A stretch of DNA of 64,000 nucleotides from Tretioscincus oriximinensis (Eukaryota; Chordata; Lepidosauria; Squamata; Gymnophthalmidae): the NCBI GenBank assembly GCA_022410635.1, contig JAJVDF010000771.1, forward strand, positions 146,622 to 210,621, written 5' to 3'. The translations under genes and the position numbers were made by a program. Below the pieces are notes generated by a model. It saw nothing but the letters and a program-made list of their open reading frames with translations. It did not search any database and had not been told where the DNA came from. Below, in pieces: positions 11,544-23,033 of this stretch. Positions within the stretch are counted from its first letter, which is position 1. Each line of letters starts with the position of its first letter.

Positions 11544-12754
11544 NTCTGTTATAAAAAACAGATCATGTGACATTGCTCAGTATTCTTCTGGCCCCTGTCC
11601 ATTCCCTCTTGTCTGCCAAATAGAAACAAAGAGAGGAGGGGTCTGGAGATATAAGTAGGGCGGAAAGGAACTTCTAAGTCCTCCATTTCATTTTGGCATC
11701 TTTAATTAAAATAGCTAGGTAGCATTGATTTGGGGTCAGCAAGCTATGGATGCATTTTAGCTGTAACTTTCTAATANATGGTTTCTTTTCAAATCAGGGT
11801 TCAACTAGTGATTGGTTAACCAATTTTGAGGATGTGGAACATTTGCCCCCCTGTACTCTTTCTGATAATATCTCCACATGAAGTTTGCTTTTTCTACATA
11901 TGCAGATCAATCTCCAAATTATTTAACCCCTGCAAGCTCTTGATGTAACCACATTGTTAATTGACATTATTCAAATCTCCAGCTTGCAAAATGTGTTCAC
12001 TAGGAGGCCACAGACACAGGCTTAATTATATGTTGATAGAAAATTTTCTATCAAGAAACCAACCTGTGAATATTAATGAAGAATGACAGAAAGATGCAGT
12101 TACAGCCTATACATTTTTGATCATTTTTTTAAGGAGGGTAACTATTANTGTGCCTAAGTTAAGCTATTTGCTTAATTAATATTAAAGTATAAAATATATT
12201 TGAATACAGAGTCATAACCGTATCTGATTTATGCTACTATTTCTTTTCTGAATGTATAAAAAAAATTAATTTGGATATAAATGAATACCCAAAGCCTTAT
12301 TGAATTGCATTTTTGAATATGCCATGTGCAGAGGGGTTGAAGTTAGAGAGAGGATGAAAAACATTTGGAAATTTGGCTAAGGCTTGGGTGCTACTGATGG
12401 GCAGGAAAAGGTATTGATGGATCTAAACATAAATAAATCCCGTATCACTTTTTTGATATGTTACTTGCTTGAATCACTATGAATATGACTTCCAGACTGT
12501 TTTCTTATCTCTAAATTGACAGAGCTGTTTTCAAAATAATATTTTATCTTGGTGATAATTGAAATATAGTTCAGTTATTCCATATTGCACAAGATGCATA
12601 ATCTGCTTTTTTATTAAAATAATTCAGAATGGTCGTTTCTGCAAAATAGAAAATAATATAATTTGTAAAGGCACAAATATAAAAACTGAAAGTCTTGGGC
12701 ACAGTGCTACCAGTTGCACAAAATCAGGTAGAAAGATCTAAATATTTAATCTTT

Positions 12755-12840
12755 AAATGCATCCCAGGGAACAGAGTTCTGCAGGTAAGGAACCACCACT
12801 GAAAAGACTCTGCATCTTGTTCATCCTTCTATCTTAAGAA
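12755..12840 (+). repeat. Dispersed-repeat fragment, family unresolved
   Basis: The words GGAACCACCACTGAAAAGAC and a following TTGTTCATCCTTC parallel GGGGACCGTCACTGAAAAGC and its downstream CTCTTGTCTCTGAAAG at 17955-18010. I remember similar sequences as widespread in squamates but cannot name the family. Confidence 0.4.
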
Positions 12841-12889
12841 GGTAGACAACACAAAGGAAGCCCTCTGACTTACCCATTAATTTCATCTG

Positions 12890-13025
12890 AGCCAAAACCC
12901 ACCTGTCCTTGACACTTTTTCTTTTTAAAATTGTTCTGTCTTAACTGTTTTAATGGTTTTTTATGGCCCTGTGATCTCTGGATATAGAGAGGAATATAAA
13001 TGTAAGTAAATAAATAAATAAATAC
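12890..13025 (+). repeat. LINE-type 3' tail (L2-like)
   Basis: A T-rich stretch with TTTTAATGGTTTTTTATGGC, then GAGGAATATAAATGTAAGTA and (AAAT)n. It resembles the end of the L2-like element at 15985-16240. No coding part remains. Confidence 0.5.
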
Positions 13026-13908
13026 CTTATATTTGGATTGCCATAGATGGCAAACAACATCCGGGAATCTCCTGCCCCTCCCCTTGTACCCAAGCCACAC
13101 CCTCTTCATTACTCAAGCCACATATTTCCCCCAAACTGACCCACAACTTTTAAAAATCGCAGGCTTTGGATAGCCCTAGGCTGGGCTTTCCTTTTTTGAC
13201 CCTGTCCATTTTGTCGCACTCCATTCTCTCCCTCGCTCTTAGCACTTACCACGCTGGCAGCTGCAGTACGAGAAAGCAGATGGCTAGTCACATCATGCAT
13301 CTTTACCTCAAGGACCATTGGAGAGGTGGTAGCATCNTAGGATAGTTGCCAACAGCTTATGCAATGACCAAATGCCAGGATTGCAGAAGGCGCATAAGCA
13401 TGCCAGCATTCGCTGACCCAGCCCAAGCTACTTTTGTTGCAGTGCCACATCAGTCACTACGGCAGAATGGAAACCAAATGTCTTAGGAATCCAAAATTAA
13501 ACCCTGATTTTATAAGGGCAAACATTAGAATGTAATAAAAGGAGTGACTGTCTCCTCCATACGTTTACTCGCATGCTTCACTATTTACAATAGGGTTCCA
13601 CCTTTATTAACTTACAAAATGCAACTGGACTCATTACCTTAGTTATGCTTGTGGTTTTCCTTATCAAACATTAAGATAAAAAGGTATAAAAGGTTAGCCC
13701 AACCTGGTTGTGTGGCCTTTTCTATTATTTTTGTTCTCTTTAGTTTAGCTTATATTTTGTTTTCTAGACGCCTCATGAATAAAAAGTCTGTTAATGAAAG
13801 CATCAGAGTTTTCAAAATAGTAGAATACTGATGTTCTAGTTCTAAGAAATAGCCAGAATCTTCTCTCGTACTTTAAAAAGTATGATTGTTTTATTTTTCT
13901 TCTTTTAG

Positions 13909-14035
13909 TATAAAGCAACACCAAGAACGGAGAGCTATTTTAACGCCAATCTTAACAGATTTTACTGTGAGAATAACTGCGGCACCTGCCATCATTTTTA
14001 CAAAAGTAGTGTCACCAGAGAACGTTCATACTGAG
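13909..14035 (+). CDS. VPS13B: VPS13B exon B (internal)
   Basis: The exon has 127 nt and about 42 residues. The acceptor TTCTTCTTTTAG|T has a good pyrimidine tract. The first base completes the serine codon of exon A, and the exon ends in phase 0 before GTTAGT, a usable but less common donor. It encodes IKQHQERRAILTPILTDF, then PAIIFTKVVSPENVHTE, closely matching mammalian VPS13B as I recall it. There are no stops or ambiguous bases. The 120-residue open frame that reads on to 14248 is intron read-through. Confidence 0.92.
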
Positions 14036-15680
14036 GTTAGTAAATGCTATGAGAGATGTTCATATGAAAGATGGTTTTGTATAGTCCGTTATTTTTCTAG
14101 TGTAAAGGTTAAAAAGCTATATAAAAATGATTTTCAATGTCTAATTTGTGTCAGTTGCCTTTCAAAGTCTTCTGATTTTCTTACGTTAATTATTGAGATG
14201 GATGCTTTTTGTGTGTTTTGTCTGGCAGATTTTATCTCATTCCACTAAGTATATGTATTGTTTTACTTTGGATGAAGAGAATTGCATAGAGTGCTTGTGT
14301 ACACATATATCTATAGTGCAAAATTGTTCACATGTAGCAAATGAGACAATTGCTAGATGCAAAAAACTAGATTATTCCCTTTTGTGGATTATAAAGTCTA
14401 AAGAGAAAAGGTTCTAAATTGACAAACAATTCTGTTCTACAATCTACAATCAGTGCTCTTGTGTGACACGAGGTGTTTTCTCTTTAGAAATCCGCACGAG
14501 GCGATAATCCGAGTTATTGACCTTGCGACTGGCTACATCCTGTGTTTAAATGAAATTCATGAATTCCCTNATGATAGTATAATATTGACTGGGAATGTAA
14601 TATGTAGTTTACTTATTCTTCTGTTTTTGGAAGTTCTAGAAAAAAGCTTTATTCTAAAATATTCAAGTTTTATTTTAGAGTTTTAAAAAATAGTGGAATA
14701 GTCTNGATGCAACCCAAGCAGAATGACATTGCCTCACATTCTCTTCAGCTTCCTTGACCCTTTAAGGCTCTTCCTTTCCTTCAATAATCAGCTGCTGCTT
14801 CCTTTTGTGCAAGAATATTTCACTTCAGACTTTACAAATTATTCTCTTAGCTCTTCGCCTATCTGGACAGCAATCTAGCCTTACTACCCAGAATACTTCA
14901 TATTACATGTGAGAGTCTTACTGAGCTATAGAAAAAGGCATGCAGTAAAAAGTAACAAATGAATGTGACTTTTTGTCTTGCTCAGGAATGTAAACATGTT
15001 AGTTGCTTTATTTCTTCTTGGATCTGTCCCTTTGAAGTAGTCAACTATAAGTACCTATATGTGATTTTCTCTGTGAAGAGGTGTATTAGCTTTTTCTTAG
15101 CAAACTAATTTGCTTATTTTCTGCTGTCTGTTTACAAATAATGTACCAAAAATAGCTGGAAGCTTTTGCTGTTGTGTATAATAATTACAGCCGTGAAATA
15201 TTGGCCATCTAACTATAATTTATCCAAGATGTCAACAGTGGTTTTCAGGCAACTACAAATCAATTGACTCAGTTGTCTTGGGGTTGAATTGTTCTTTGAT
15301 ATAAACCATGATGCACTCCCAAATGTGTATCTATTTGTAAAATTAAGAAAATGAGAACAACAGCCTCCTGCCAAGAACATGAATAAGGACTATAACTGCC
15401 CAAATTTTGATACAACCAAGAAACAGGACCTCACACATGAAGTACATGAAACAAACAAGACGTAACTTTACTAATATCAGGTTGGAAGCATGATAGCTGA
15501 CTTCTCCTCCACCTGATCTCCTTTTACACGATACTTTTGTACATAAAGAGATAACAGAATTTCATTAGTCCCTAATTAGAGAATATAAATAATGTACATT
15601 GTGTTTATTTAAAGAAATGCATAATTGCACAGCAGCAGCTGGTATCGATTGACTATATTTCACAAACTTGTTTTTCACAG
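14036..15680 (+). other. VPS13B: VPS13B intron (1.6 kb)
   Basis: This short AT-rich intron runs from donor GTTAGT to acceptor TTTTTCACAG. I see no recognisable repeat, RNA gene or conserved coding block in it. Confidence 0.8.
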
Positions 15681-15824
15681 GAAATTTTAGTCTGTGGTCA
15701 TTCTTTGGAAGTGAATATGACAACAAGCCTGGACTTCTTTCTTANTGTAGCTCAAATGCAACTCTTACATCAGTTATTACAAGCTAACATGGTTGGATTG
15801 GAGCCATCTAACAGAACGGCTGAG
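15681..15824 (+). CDS. VPS13B: VPS13B exon C (internal)
   Basis: The exon has 144 nt and exactly 48 codons, with phase 0 at both borders (acceptor TTTTTCACAG, donor GTAATT). It encodes EILVCGHSLEVNMTTSLDFF, then VAQMQLLHQLLQANM and GLEPSNRTAE. One codon holds an N (ANT, near 15746), which in relatives I recall is serine. Because both phases are 0, skipping this exon would keep the frame. Confidence 0.92.
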
Positions 15825-15914
15825 GTAATTTCTACCATCAATTTCCAGGGTTATTGTTATTCAGAATTCTATTTTAGTTGTGTTTTTAAGAAAAATGTTG
15901 TCCTACCAATGTAT

Positions 15915-15960
15915 TTAATTCATTTATTTAATTTATATCCCACCTTTTACAGGAAAGGCT
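15915..15960 (-). repeat. AAATAAA-type tail remnant
   Basis: TTTATTTAATTTATATCCCACC is the inverted form of the ...GGGTGGTATA...AAATAAATAA tail found on the Sauria-type SINEs. Only the tail is left, directly downstream of exon C. Confidence 0.4.
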
Positions 15961-15984
15961 CGGAATACTTTGTAAATACGAGCT

Positions 15985-16240
15985 TAGAGCTTTCTCGGTG
16001 GTTGTAAATACGGGGTAGAGCCTTCTCAGTGGTTGCCCCCAGTCTTTGGAATAGTCTCCCTCTCGAGGTGCGTCTGCCATCATCGTTGTATGGTTTTAGA
16101 AGATCTTTGAAGACGCACCTCTTTCACCTGGCCTTTGGCTGAAAAGAATGTCATTTTTATCCCCATTTTTAGATATTGTTTTTATACTGTTTTTTATGGG
16201 GCGAGGTACAAATATAAATAAATAAAATAAATAAATAAAC
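15985..16240 (+). mobile_element. L2-like LINE 3' end
   Basis: The plus strand encodes the typical LINE C-terminal block: a W/L-rich NSLPLEVRLPSSLYGFRR-like run followed by SLKTHLFHLAFG (about 16035-16140). A short untranslated part with TTTTTATACTGTTTTTTATG and an (AAATA)n tail follows. The first ~40 bp are partly duplicated (GAGCTTAGAGCTTTCTCGGT / GTAGAGCCTTCTCAGTGGTT). The coding remnant resembles L2-clade elements. Confidence 0.6.
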
Positions 16241-16834
16241 TAAAACCAACTATTATCACCTAAAAAGTTAAAAACTATTTATAATAAAATACTTAGCAAG
16301 GCGGGTGGGGAAGAAAATATAAAAACACAGAAGAATATAGTATGAAAAAAGATCCTTAGTAACAAGTGGACAGGTTAAAAATATGTGTTTCAACTTGATG
16401 ACGGTGCTGAAACTGCCTTCTGTATGCTGAAGTTTATCTTGTAATACTTCAGGGCAATCTTATGATGTATAGTCCCTCGGGGAATACCTATTAAAGATTT
16501 TCTTGTTGCAAATACCCGCTAAATTAAACTNCCAAATGTTATTGTCTTAAATGACTGGAAATTCAAATAATTTGTCCTTTGATGAAATATAGATTATTGG
16601 AACACTAGTGGATTCCCGTTGTCACAAATAGAACTGGCATCCTAGCTGCAGATAATACTTTTAAACGAATAAGGAAGGAGTGGGAAACATATGTTTCAAC
16701 AATCTAGAGCCCTTTGCATACAAAAAAAACAATAGGCAATTCTGCTAGTTTACTAATATGATAGTGGGAGATAAGAGTTCAGATAATTACTGTAACTGAA
16801 GATACCTANCAAGTGGGGTTAGTCTAACCAAAAA

Positions 16835-16965
16835 GGTAGGCAATATATTTTTTTGTAGACAATTCTACTTATTTAGAAACCGTAAAGAAGTAGACATGTC
16901 TAGGAAATCCCATGCTATATCTACCTTTTTCTTTTACTCTGTCTGGTGCTACAGGACGTTCTTGC
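16835..16965. repeat. Penelope-like inverted pair, degraded
   Basis: TTTGTAGACAATTCTACTTA (minus unit) is followed by AAAGAAGTAGACATGTCTAG (plus unit), the same tail-to-tail inverted arrangement as at 35440-35681. The plus unit continues through CATGCTATATCTACCTTTTT to TCTGGTGCTACAGGACGTTC, matching the GTGCTACTAG...TCCTTTGC end of the 35-kb copy. Confidence 0.5.
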
Positions 16966-17924
16966 TAAAAATTCTGACATAGCTACTTCTTTGACTTCTA
17001 ACTGAGGATAGCTGCCTTTATCCAGGCCTACTTGACAAATTAGTTCTGATCAAGGAACTAAGTCAAGAAAGAAAGTTGCTACAGAAATCATAACACAAAA
17101 GGACAGCATTTTTGTTGTTGTAGAAATACTGAATCAAAACCATATAGTAAGGTTTTTTTAAAAAATACTTTACAAACAAAAGGCCTCTTTTGAAAGTCAG
17201 CTTGTAAAGAAAATATGCTGTGTGGGAATAGTTGTAATAAATAACCTGTAAGACAACATTTCCCATCTTTGGTGGAATGAATAGTACAAGAAATTGAATG
17301 TATGCCCAGAATTTAAATTTAGGGACTCTGTTGCTCAGAGGATCTTTACTTTGACTGTAGAGCAGGCACACTTTGATCATGAAAATCACTTGCAGAATTC
17401 TGTACCATTGTTTTATAACTAGAGAATGTCACACTTTCCTTTTTTTAAAAAAATAGAATCTAACCTTTTTGAGGTAAAACATATGGAAAGTGATATTGGA
17501 TGGGAAGTTCTTTTACACAAAACTCAAGAAGAGAGCTTTCTCCATACACTTTCTCCTAATACACTTTTTAAGTGTAGTTTAAACCAATAATATCTGACTC
17601 TAAAATGGAATTTAAAAATTAAGCTTTGTTGGAGATGAAGGACTAATTTTCATGCATAACTTGAAACTAAAAATACAAAAGAATATATGATAGGCTTATT
17701 CACGAAGGAGCAACCTGAAAAACACAAAACTGCTTGACAAAACCTTCGAAGCAGTCAGTTCGTGTTCTGCTGAGAAAGCAGCACTCCTTACTGTGGTTTG
17801 TGAAACAATAGAACATGTACCGTGTTGAATCTTTACCTAGAACATAAAATTCAAAATCAAATGCCTGGATGAGAATACATGTTTTAATCAATCACTAAAA
17901 CCATATAAGCTGGAACCTGGTATA

Positions 17925-18170
17925 TTTGTAGAGGGAGGCTGCTTCAAAGCCTGGGGACCGTCACTGAAAAGCCCCCCTTGTATGCCATAATTCCTCTTGT
18001 CTCTGAAAGTGGTGGAGGACAGCAACAGCCTTCTCTTAGGATTTTAATATCCAGGGAGATCTGTATGGGAGGAAGCCTTTATTTAGATTTTCAGGGCCTG
18101 AACCATTGAGGATTTTATATATTATCATTAACACCTTAAATCAAACTCAGTTGCAACCAGAGCAGATATT
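17925..18170 (+). repeat. Dispersed-repeat fragment, family unresolved
   Basis: This has the same family signature as 12755-12840 (ACCGTCACTGAAAAGCCCCC), plus a downstream part with GGGCCTGAACCATTGAGGAT and TTAACACCTTAAATCAAACT. I recall this kind of text (an accumulated 'account of remaining copy') as a common squamate interspersed repeat but cannot place it. Confidence 0.45.
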
Positions 18171-19050
18171 TCAGTACTGGCATGTCTATCTCACACAAAT
18201 GCTTTGATTCCTGCATGCATGTGCACAAACATTCATATATGTCAAAATGATGCTGAGATTTCAAGTTCAGTTATTATTTCTGTTGCATCTGTGTTTGCAT
18301 CATTCATAATGCTCCTTGCTGGATGTTAAATATGTAAGGTTCTATTTTAGTTGCGCTAATGGTTTCATCGTTTTGATTAATCTATACATCTAAATCCAGT
18401 TACGTTTTAAGGTACAATATTGTGATCCAGTAGCAGATATAACTGATAATTTCTCTTTCTCCCTCCATTGATAAATTGCTTTTGAATATTTACTATTGGC
18501 ATAGAGACCATACACAGTCTTTTATCTGGTTATAAATTATTTTGCAGCAGAGGGCTGTTTTCCTCTCTGAGCATCAAAAATAAAGATCAAAAAATGCACA
18601 TACCCCTTGCATCTTATTAACTCCCCATTAGAAGGTTTTTCCTACTATTTTCACCAACAAAAAAGACCATTTTTAAAAATTTGAGCAGTCCACTAGATAG
18701 CTTTTTGAAGCTTCTGCAAATCAAATGTTCAAAGAAAAACAACGAAAATATTCAGTAGTAAATCTAATTTATGATCAAGACATATGTGTTGAGTACAGAA
18801 TATAGGTTGACTACAGAATGACAAATGGGACAAGCAACTGTAAATCTAAATATTTGTAAGATGTATTCACAGGAGGGGAAAAGATGAGGGGCAGCCATAA
18901 AGATGAATCAAATGAAAACAGTGAAAGGTATTAATCATATTTATTATTTAAAACATTTATCTAGCACTTCTAATTAAAAAAATCTCAAATCAGTTTACAT
19001 AAAATACTTTTAAATCTGTAAAAATGGTTCTTTAGTTTGTGCTTGAAAGC

Positions 19051-19800
19051 TATAGAATCATAGAGTTGGGAGGGACCTCCAGGGCCATCGAGTCCAACGC
19101 CCTGCTTCAATGCAGGATTCATTAAATCATCCCAGACAGATGACTGTCCAGTCTCTGTTTGAAAACTTCCTGCAAAGACCAACTCACCACTTCCTGTGGC
19201 AAACTGTTCCACTGGTTTATCACCCTGACGGTTAGAAAGTTTTTTCTGATATCTAATCTAAATCTACTCCCTTGCAGTTTCATTCCATTGTTTCTAGTCC
19301 TTCCATGTGCCAATGAGAACAATGCTGAGCCCTCTGCTCTGTGACAGCCCTTCAGATATTTGTAGACAGCTATCAAGTCTTCTCTGCTTCTTCTCTTTTG
19401 CAGACTAAACATCCCTAGATCCTTTAACCGTTCCTCATAGGACATGGTTTCCAGACCACACACCATCCTTGTAACTCTCTTTTGAACTTGCTCTAGTTTA
19501 TCAATGTNCTTTTTAAATTGGGCCTCCCAGAACTGAACACAATATTCCAAGTGGTCTTACCAAAGTACTGTAAAGAGGAATAATTACTTCACGCAATCGA
19601 GATTCTGTGCTCCTCTTAATACATCCCAGGATTGTGTTTGCCTTTTTTGAAGCTGCTTCACACTGTTGATTCATGTTTAATCTCTGATCTACCAATACAC
19701 CCAAGTCCTTTTCACCTGGGCTGCTGCTCAGACATATTCCTCCCATTCTATATGTGCTGTTTTCATTTTTTTTTGCCCAGATGTAGGATCTTGCATTTCA
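19051..19800 (-). mobile_element. CR1 LINE 3' half, second 3'-end type
   Basis: It begins with the inverted CR1 end ATAGAATCATAGAGTTGGGA, differing from the ACATAAGA-ended copies. The minus strand encodes the C-terminal part of the polymerase: EYCVQFWEAQ, then LEQVQKRVTRMVCGLE, then YEERLKDLGMFSLQKRR and DLIAVYKYLKG, and finally INQWNSLPQEVV. Upstream, 19513-19746 carries a segment with CEAASKKANTILGCIKR. There is at least one frameshift. The copy is 5'-truncated. Confidence 0.85.
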
Positions 19801-20018
19801 TTATAAATAAACATAAGCATCTCATAACCTACATTTTGCTCGATTAAAACAGGTTTTTACTTCTCAATATAGCCACCTAATTTATATTCTGTTGCGCACA
19901 ATTTTTTTATTGTTCATCAACAATATTCATGAATGAGCCTATCTANAGTAGAAATGTTCTCTGATCAGTCCATGTTTTGTACACCATTTCATAGCTTCTC
20001 AGTTTNTTTATTTATCTA

Positions 20019-20555
20019 CAAGAACATAAGAGGAACCATGCTGAATTGGGCTGGAGCCCATCTAGTCCAGCATTCTATCTCACACAGTGGCCCACCAATA
20101 GCACATAGTTTTTGCACCATAGTTTTTGTATGGTCAAAAACTTCACCTGTTCTCAACACCCTGCAAATGGCATTTCAGAATACCATTGGTCCATCTCAGA
20201 GGCAGTATCAAGACATCCATTCTAGCAGCTGTTTATACTCTTAGATTCCATGAACTTGTCTAATCCTGTCTTAAAACAATCAAGATTACTAGCTACGATG
20301 AAAAAATACTTTCCCTTGTCTGTCCTCACTCTTCTGCCCCTCAGTTCCAAGGAATCCCCCCTGATCCTAATGTTATGTGATACAGAAACTAGTTTTTCTC
20401 TATTTACCTTATCCATCCCATACATGATTTCATACACTTCAATTAGGTCTCTCAAACGATGTCTTTCAAGGCTGAAGAGGCCCAGACGTTCCAGCCGGAT
20501 TTCATAAGGGAGCTGCTCCAGTCCCTTGATATTTTTTGTTGCCCCTTTCTGCACC
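20019..20555 (-). mobile_element. CR1 LINE 3' part, left of an L1 insertion
   Basis: The element starts with AAGAACATAAGAGGAACC and shares blocks with 7955-8435 and 23034-23700. The minus strand encodes YEIRLERLGLFSLERHRLR, the CR1 C-terminal block. It is interrupted at 20555 by the poly(T) of an L1 and resumes at about 22147. Confidence 0.82.
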
Positions 20556-22146
20556 TTTTTTTTTTTTATTAAATTTCTTTATTGATATATATGAAATATG
20601 ACATGTTAAAATTGCACAATTGTAAATACACACTTATATTTGTTGAAGCCAACNATTACTCCATTCATGTCATAAGTTATGACATGTTTAAATTCACACT
20701 AATAAGTACACACATATATATGTTGGACCCCCTCATTAGTCAATACATGTCATACCCTAAAAAACCCTCCACCTCACCCTCAGTGCTCCCCTCCCTCCCC
20801 CCCTCTACTTGAGGATATCCAACTAAATATTACGTAATTCTTTTCAAATCCAGTATCCAGTAAATCATAAATGCCGTGGGTGAATACATCTTGTGAAATA
20901 TCACGTAGGTAATGAAGGCCCTNCACCTTACCTCCCATACTGGACGGGATACACTTCCCAGTCTTTTTAGCCTTCTTTCCCTTAGAAAGTCAAAGAGTAC
21001 AGTTTCTGCCATATAATCATACCAGGCTTCTAGGGTCCACTTTTCTTTCTCCTTCCATCCTCTCGCTATCTGAATATGCGCCGCCCTTATCCCTTGTTTG
21101 AGTATATATATATTTTCTCTCTCTATTTGTGTTATGTTCTTGTTTCCTATAAGGAGCTCTCTTACCACTGGAATGTTCACTTGAAATATATTCGTGAGTT
21201 CCCCTGTAATCTGTTCCCAGAACCTCCTGACTTCTATACATTCAAACCACATATGTATGTAGGTNCCTGGTTCTGTATTACAATGCCAACATATTGGTGA
21301 TGTATTAAGCATATGTGATAATTGAGCTGGTGTCCTATACCACTTTGTCATTAATTTTANTTCTCCCTCTCTAAATTTATTATACTTAATTAAAAGAAAT
21401 TCTTTCCTCCATATTTCCCAATTTTCCTCATTCATGTCTAAATCCTGTATCCATCTTTGTTTTATACTATCATAATTTTTATATCTATCTTTAATTACTA
21501 ACTTATAAAGTATTCCTACTAATGATTTTCCACCTTGTATTTTTTTATGTATTAAATTTTCATACTCCGATAATGTCTCTCTCATTTTTTGTATTATTAA
21601 TGGTTTTTTTATGAAATTATATATTGCTGCTTCTGTTAACCATTGCAAAGGTGTTTCTCTCATTTCTCTCAACCTCTCCATAGTCCATGGGACCCCTCCT
21701 TCATATAANTCTTGGATGGTTCTTATTCCTTTATTTTTCAACATCTGTACATATTTAGCTAAGTTTTCTTCTCCATCACTATTTATTATCTTTAATGAGG
21801 CAATTTTATAAGAATCCATTTTGAATTTCCTCTGAATTTGACGCCATACTTTCCATGTTGCTGTGAGTGGTGGTAACCATTTGTTAGTTAGTTGTCTTGG
21901 TATATTTTCTTTCATTAATGTATAATTTTCCATTTCNTTTAATCTTAATTCCATTTTCACCACCTTATATTCTCCTCTATGTTCCAACTCTACCGCTTTC
22001 CAAAACTGAAATGTCTCCCAATATGTTTGTAAGCAGGGGGTTCCCCATCCTAACTGTTCCTGGGTAGAAAAGAAGGTCCTCTTAGGGATTCGTCTTATAC
22101 TATCCTGCAGCATCCATTTCTTTATCTCCCTTTCCCATTCTCTAAA
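20556..22146 (-). mobile_element. L1 LINE, 5'-truncated, with poly(A) tail and target-site duplication
   Basis: Twelve T bases at 20556-20567 are the inverted poly(A) tail. An untranslated region follows and then, on the minus strand from 22146 down to 20830, about 435 codons of ORF2 C-terminal coding sequence without a stop. It includes KMDSYKIASLKIINSDGEEN, WYRTPAQLSHMLNTSP, and the cysteine-rich CWHC...H...C motif near 21280-21225 followed by RRFWEQITGEL, typical of the L1 ORF2 C-terminus. Flanks repeat GCCCCTTTCTGCACC (20541-20555) and a one-base-longer copy (22147-22162), the target-site duplication. The open frame and clear duplication suggest a fairly young insertion. N bases obscure four residues. 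Confidence 0.88.
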
Positions 22147-22195
22147 GCCCTTTTTCTGCACCTTCTCCAATTCTACAATATCATTTTTAAGATGT

Positions 22196-22230
<35 letters not shown>

Positions 22231-22240
22231 CCTCACATGT
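22147..22240 (-). mobile_element. CR1 LINE fragment, right of the L1 insertion
   Basis: CTCCAATTCTACAATATCAT, then GTGACCAGAATTGTACACAA, continues the CR1 interrupted at 20555. The minus strand reads [12 protein letters not shown] followed by [15 protein letters not shown]. It ends near the CTCACATGTC word at about 22240. Confidence 0.82.
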
Positions 22241-22530
22241 CTTTGTTATAAATATGTTTTGTTATTACATGTTTACCATTCATTGTTTCAATCTTTCTGC
22301 ATTCAAATCTTTCACCTCTGTTCTCCAACCAGGTTCTGTAAAGGAATGCTGGTTTTGTTCTTTGATCTGGCACAAGGGGAACTTATAATAATGAATGCAA
22401 TGTCGCATCAAAACAATAACTAGCCCTCCAATTGATTTTTTGTCTTTGCTTCTACTTCTCACTCTCGTTGTTTTCATTTGAACTACCCTCCAATTGTTTT
22501 TAATTCCTAGTTGAACTAATACAAGCACAA

Positions 22531-22805
22531 ATGGCTCAGTTGCTTCGGAGGCGGTCTCTCATCTGGGAGATGGGNTTTCGAAGCCCTGGGTCAGACATGG
22601 GGAGGGCTGAGCACCTTCCACTAGCTCTAGCCAACCCAGCTGTTCAAAAGCAAGAATTGCAAGAAATTGCAACTGACTGCAAGTCGATACATGGAAACCA
22701 CCACAGCCTGTTGGGGAAGATAGAATGTCAGCCTTCGGGCAAAAATACCCTTGTAAGCCACTTTGAGTCTCTTTGAAAGATGAGAACCCAGTTCTTCTTC
22801 TACTA
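22531..22805 (+). mobile_element. tRNA-headed SINE with TTCTTC tail (in duplication copy 1)
   Basis: The A box TGGCTCAGTTGCTTCGG and the B box TTTCGAAGCCC are well preserved. The body holds CCAACCCAGCTGTTCAAAAG and GCAAGAATTGCAAGAAATTG. The end is CTTTGAGTCTCTTTGAAAGA, then CCCAGTTCTTCTTCT. This is the least interrupted copy of the family in the window. Confidence 0.82.
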
Positions 22806-23033
22806 TTATTTTATGTTCCTGTTATTTGGAGGAAAATTCTTCCTCTATTTATTGGTGAATTTCTAATGAGTGATATTTGCAAATGTAATTGCACAGCAAC
22901 AGCTTCCCTGACTTTTTGGGGAAAGGAGGGAGAAAACGAAGTGTTTGGGGGTTGAAATTATTGTGCACTTTTGTTGTAGAGCAAGTGTGTAGAAGATGGA
23001 TACAACCTGGTTTTTCACAAGTGCTGGGGACAT

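Larger units (their letters stand above)
5225..13908 (+). other. VPS13B: VPS13B intron (8.7 kb)
   Basis: The intron runs from donor GTAAGT (5225) to acceptor CTTTTAG (13908). It contains a Penelope-like half unit (5828-5915), CR1 pieces (7305-7430 and 7955-8435), two Sauria-type SINEs (8436-8690 and 9320-9530), a TTCTTC-tailed SINE with a CR1 tail inserted in it (9712-10095), a MITE candidate (11191-11543), a dispersed-repeat fragment (12755-12840) and an L2-like tail (12890-13025). The stretches 6180-6750 and 13060-13460 are richer in GC than their surroundings but matched nothing I know. I see nothing in 10100-11180, 11550-12750 or 13460-13900. Confidence 0.8.

Noticed and set aside
13886..14248. 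120-residue open frame
   Set aside because: Only 13909-14035 is VPS13B coding sequence; the rest is intron read-through past a splice donor.
22531..22776. 81-residue open frame repeated at 24580-24825
   Set aside because: It lies entirely inside a tRNA-headed SINE and its repetition comes from the 2-kb duplication.
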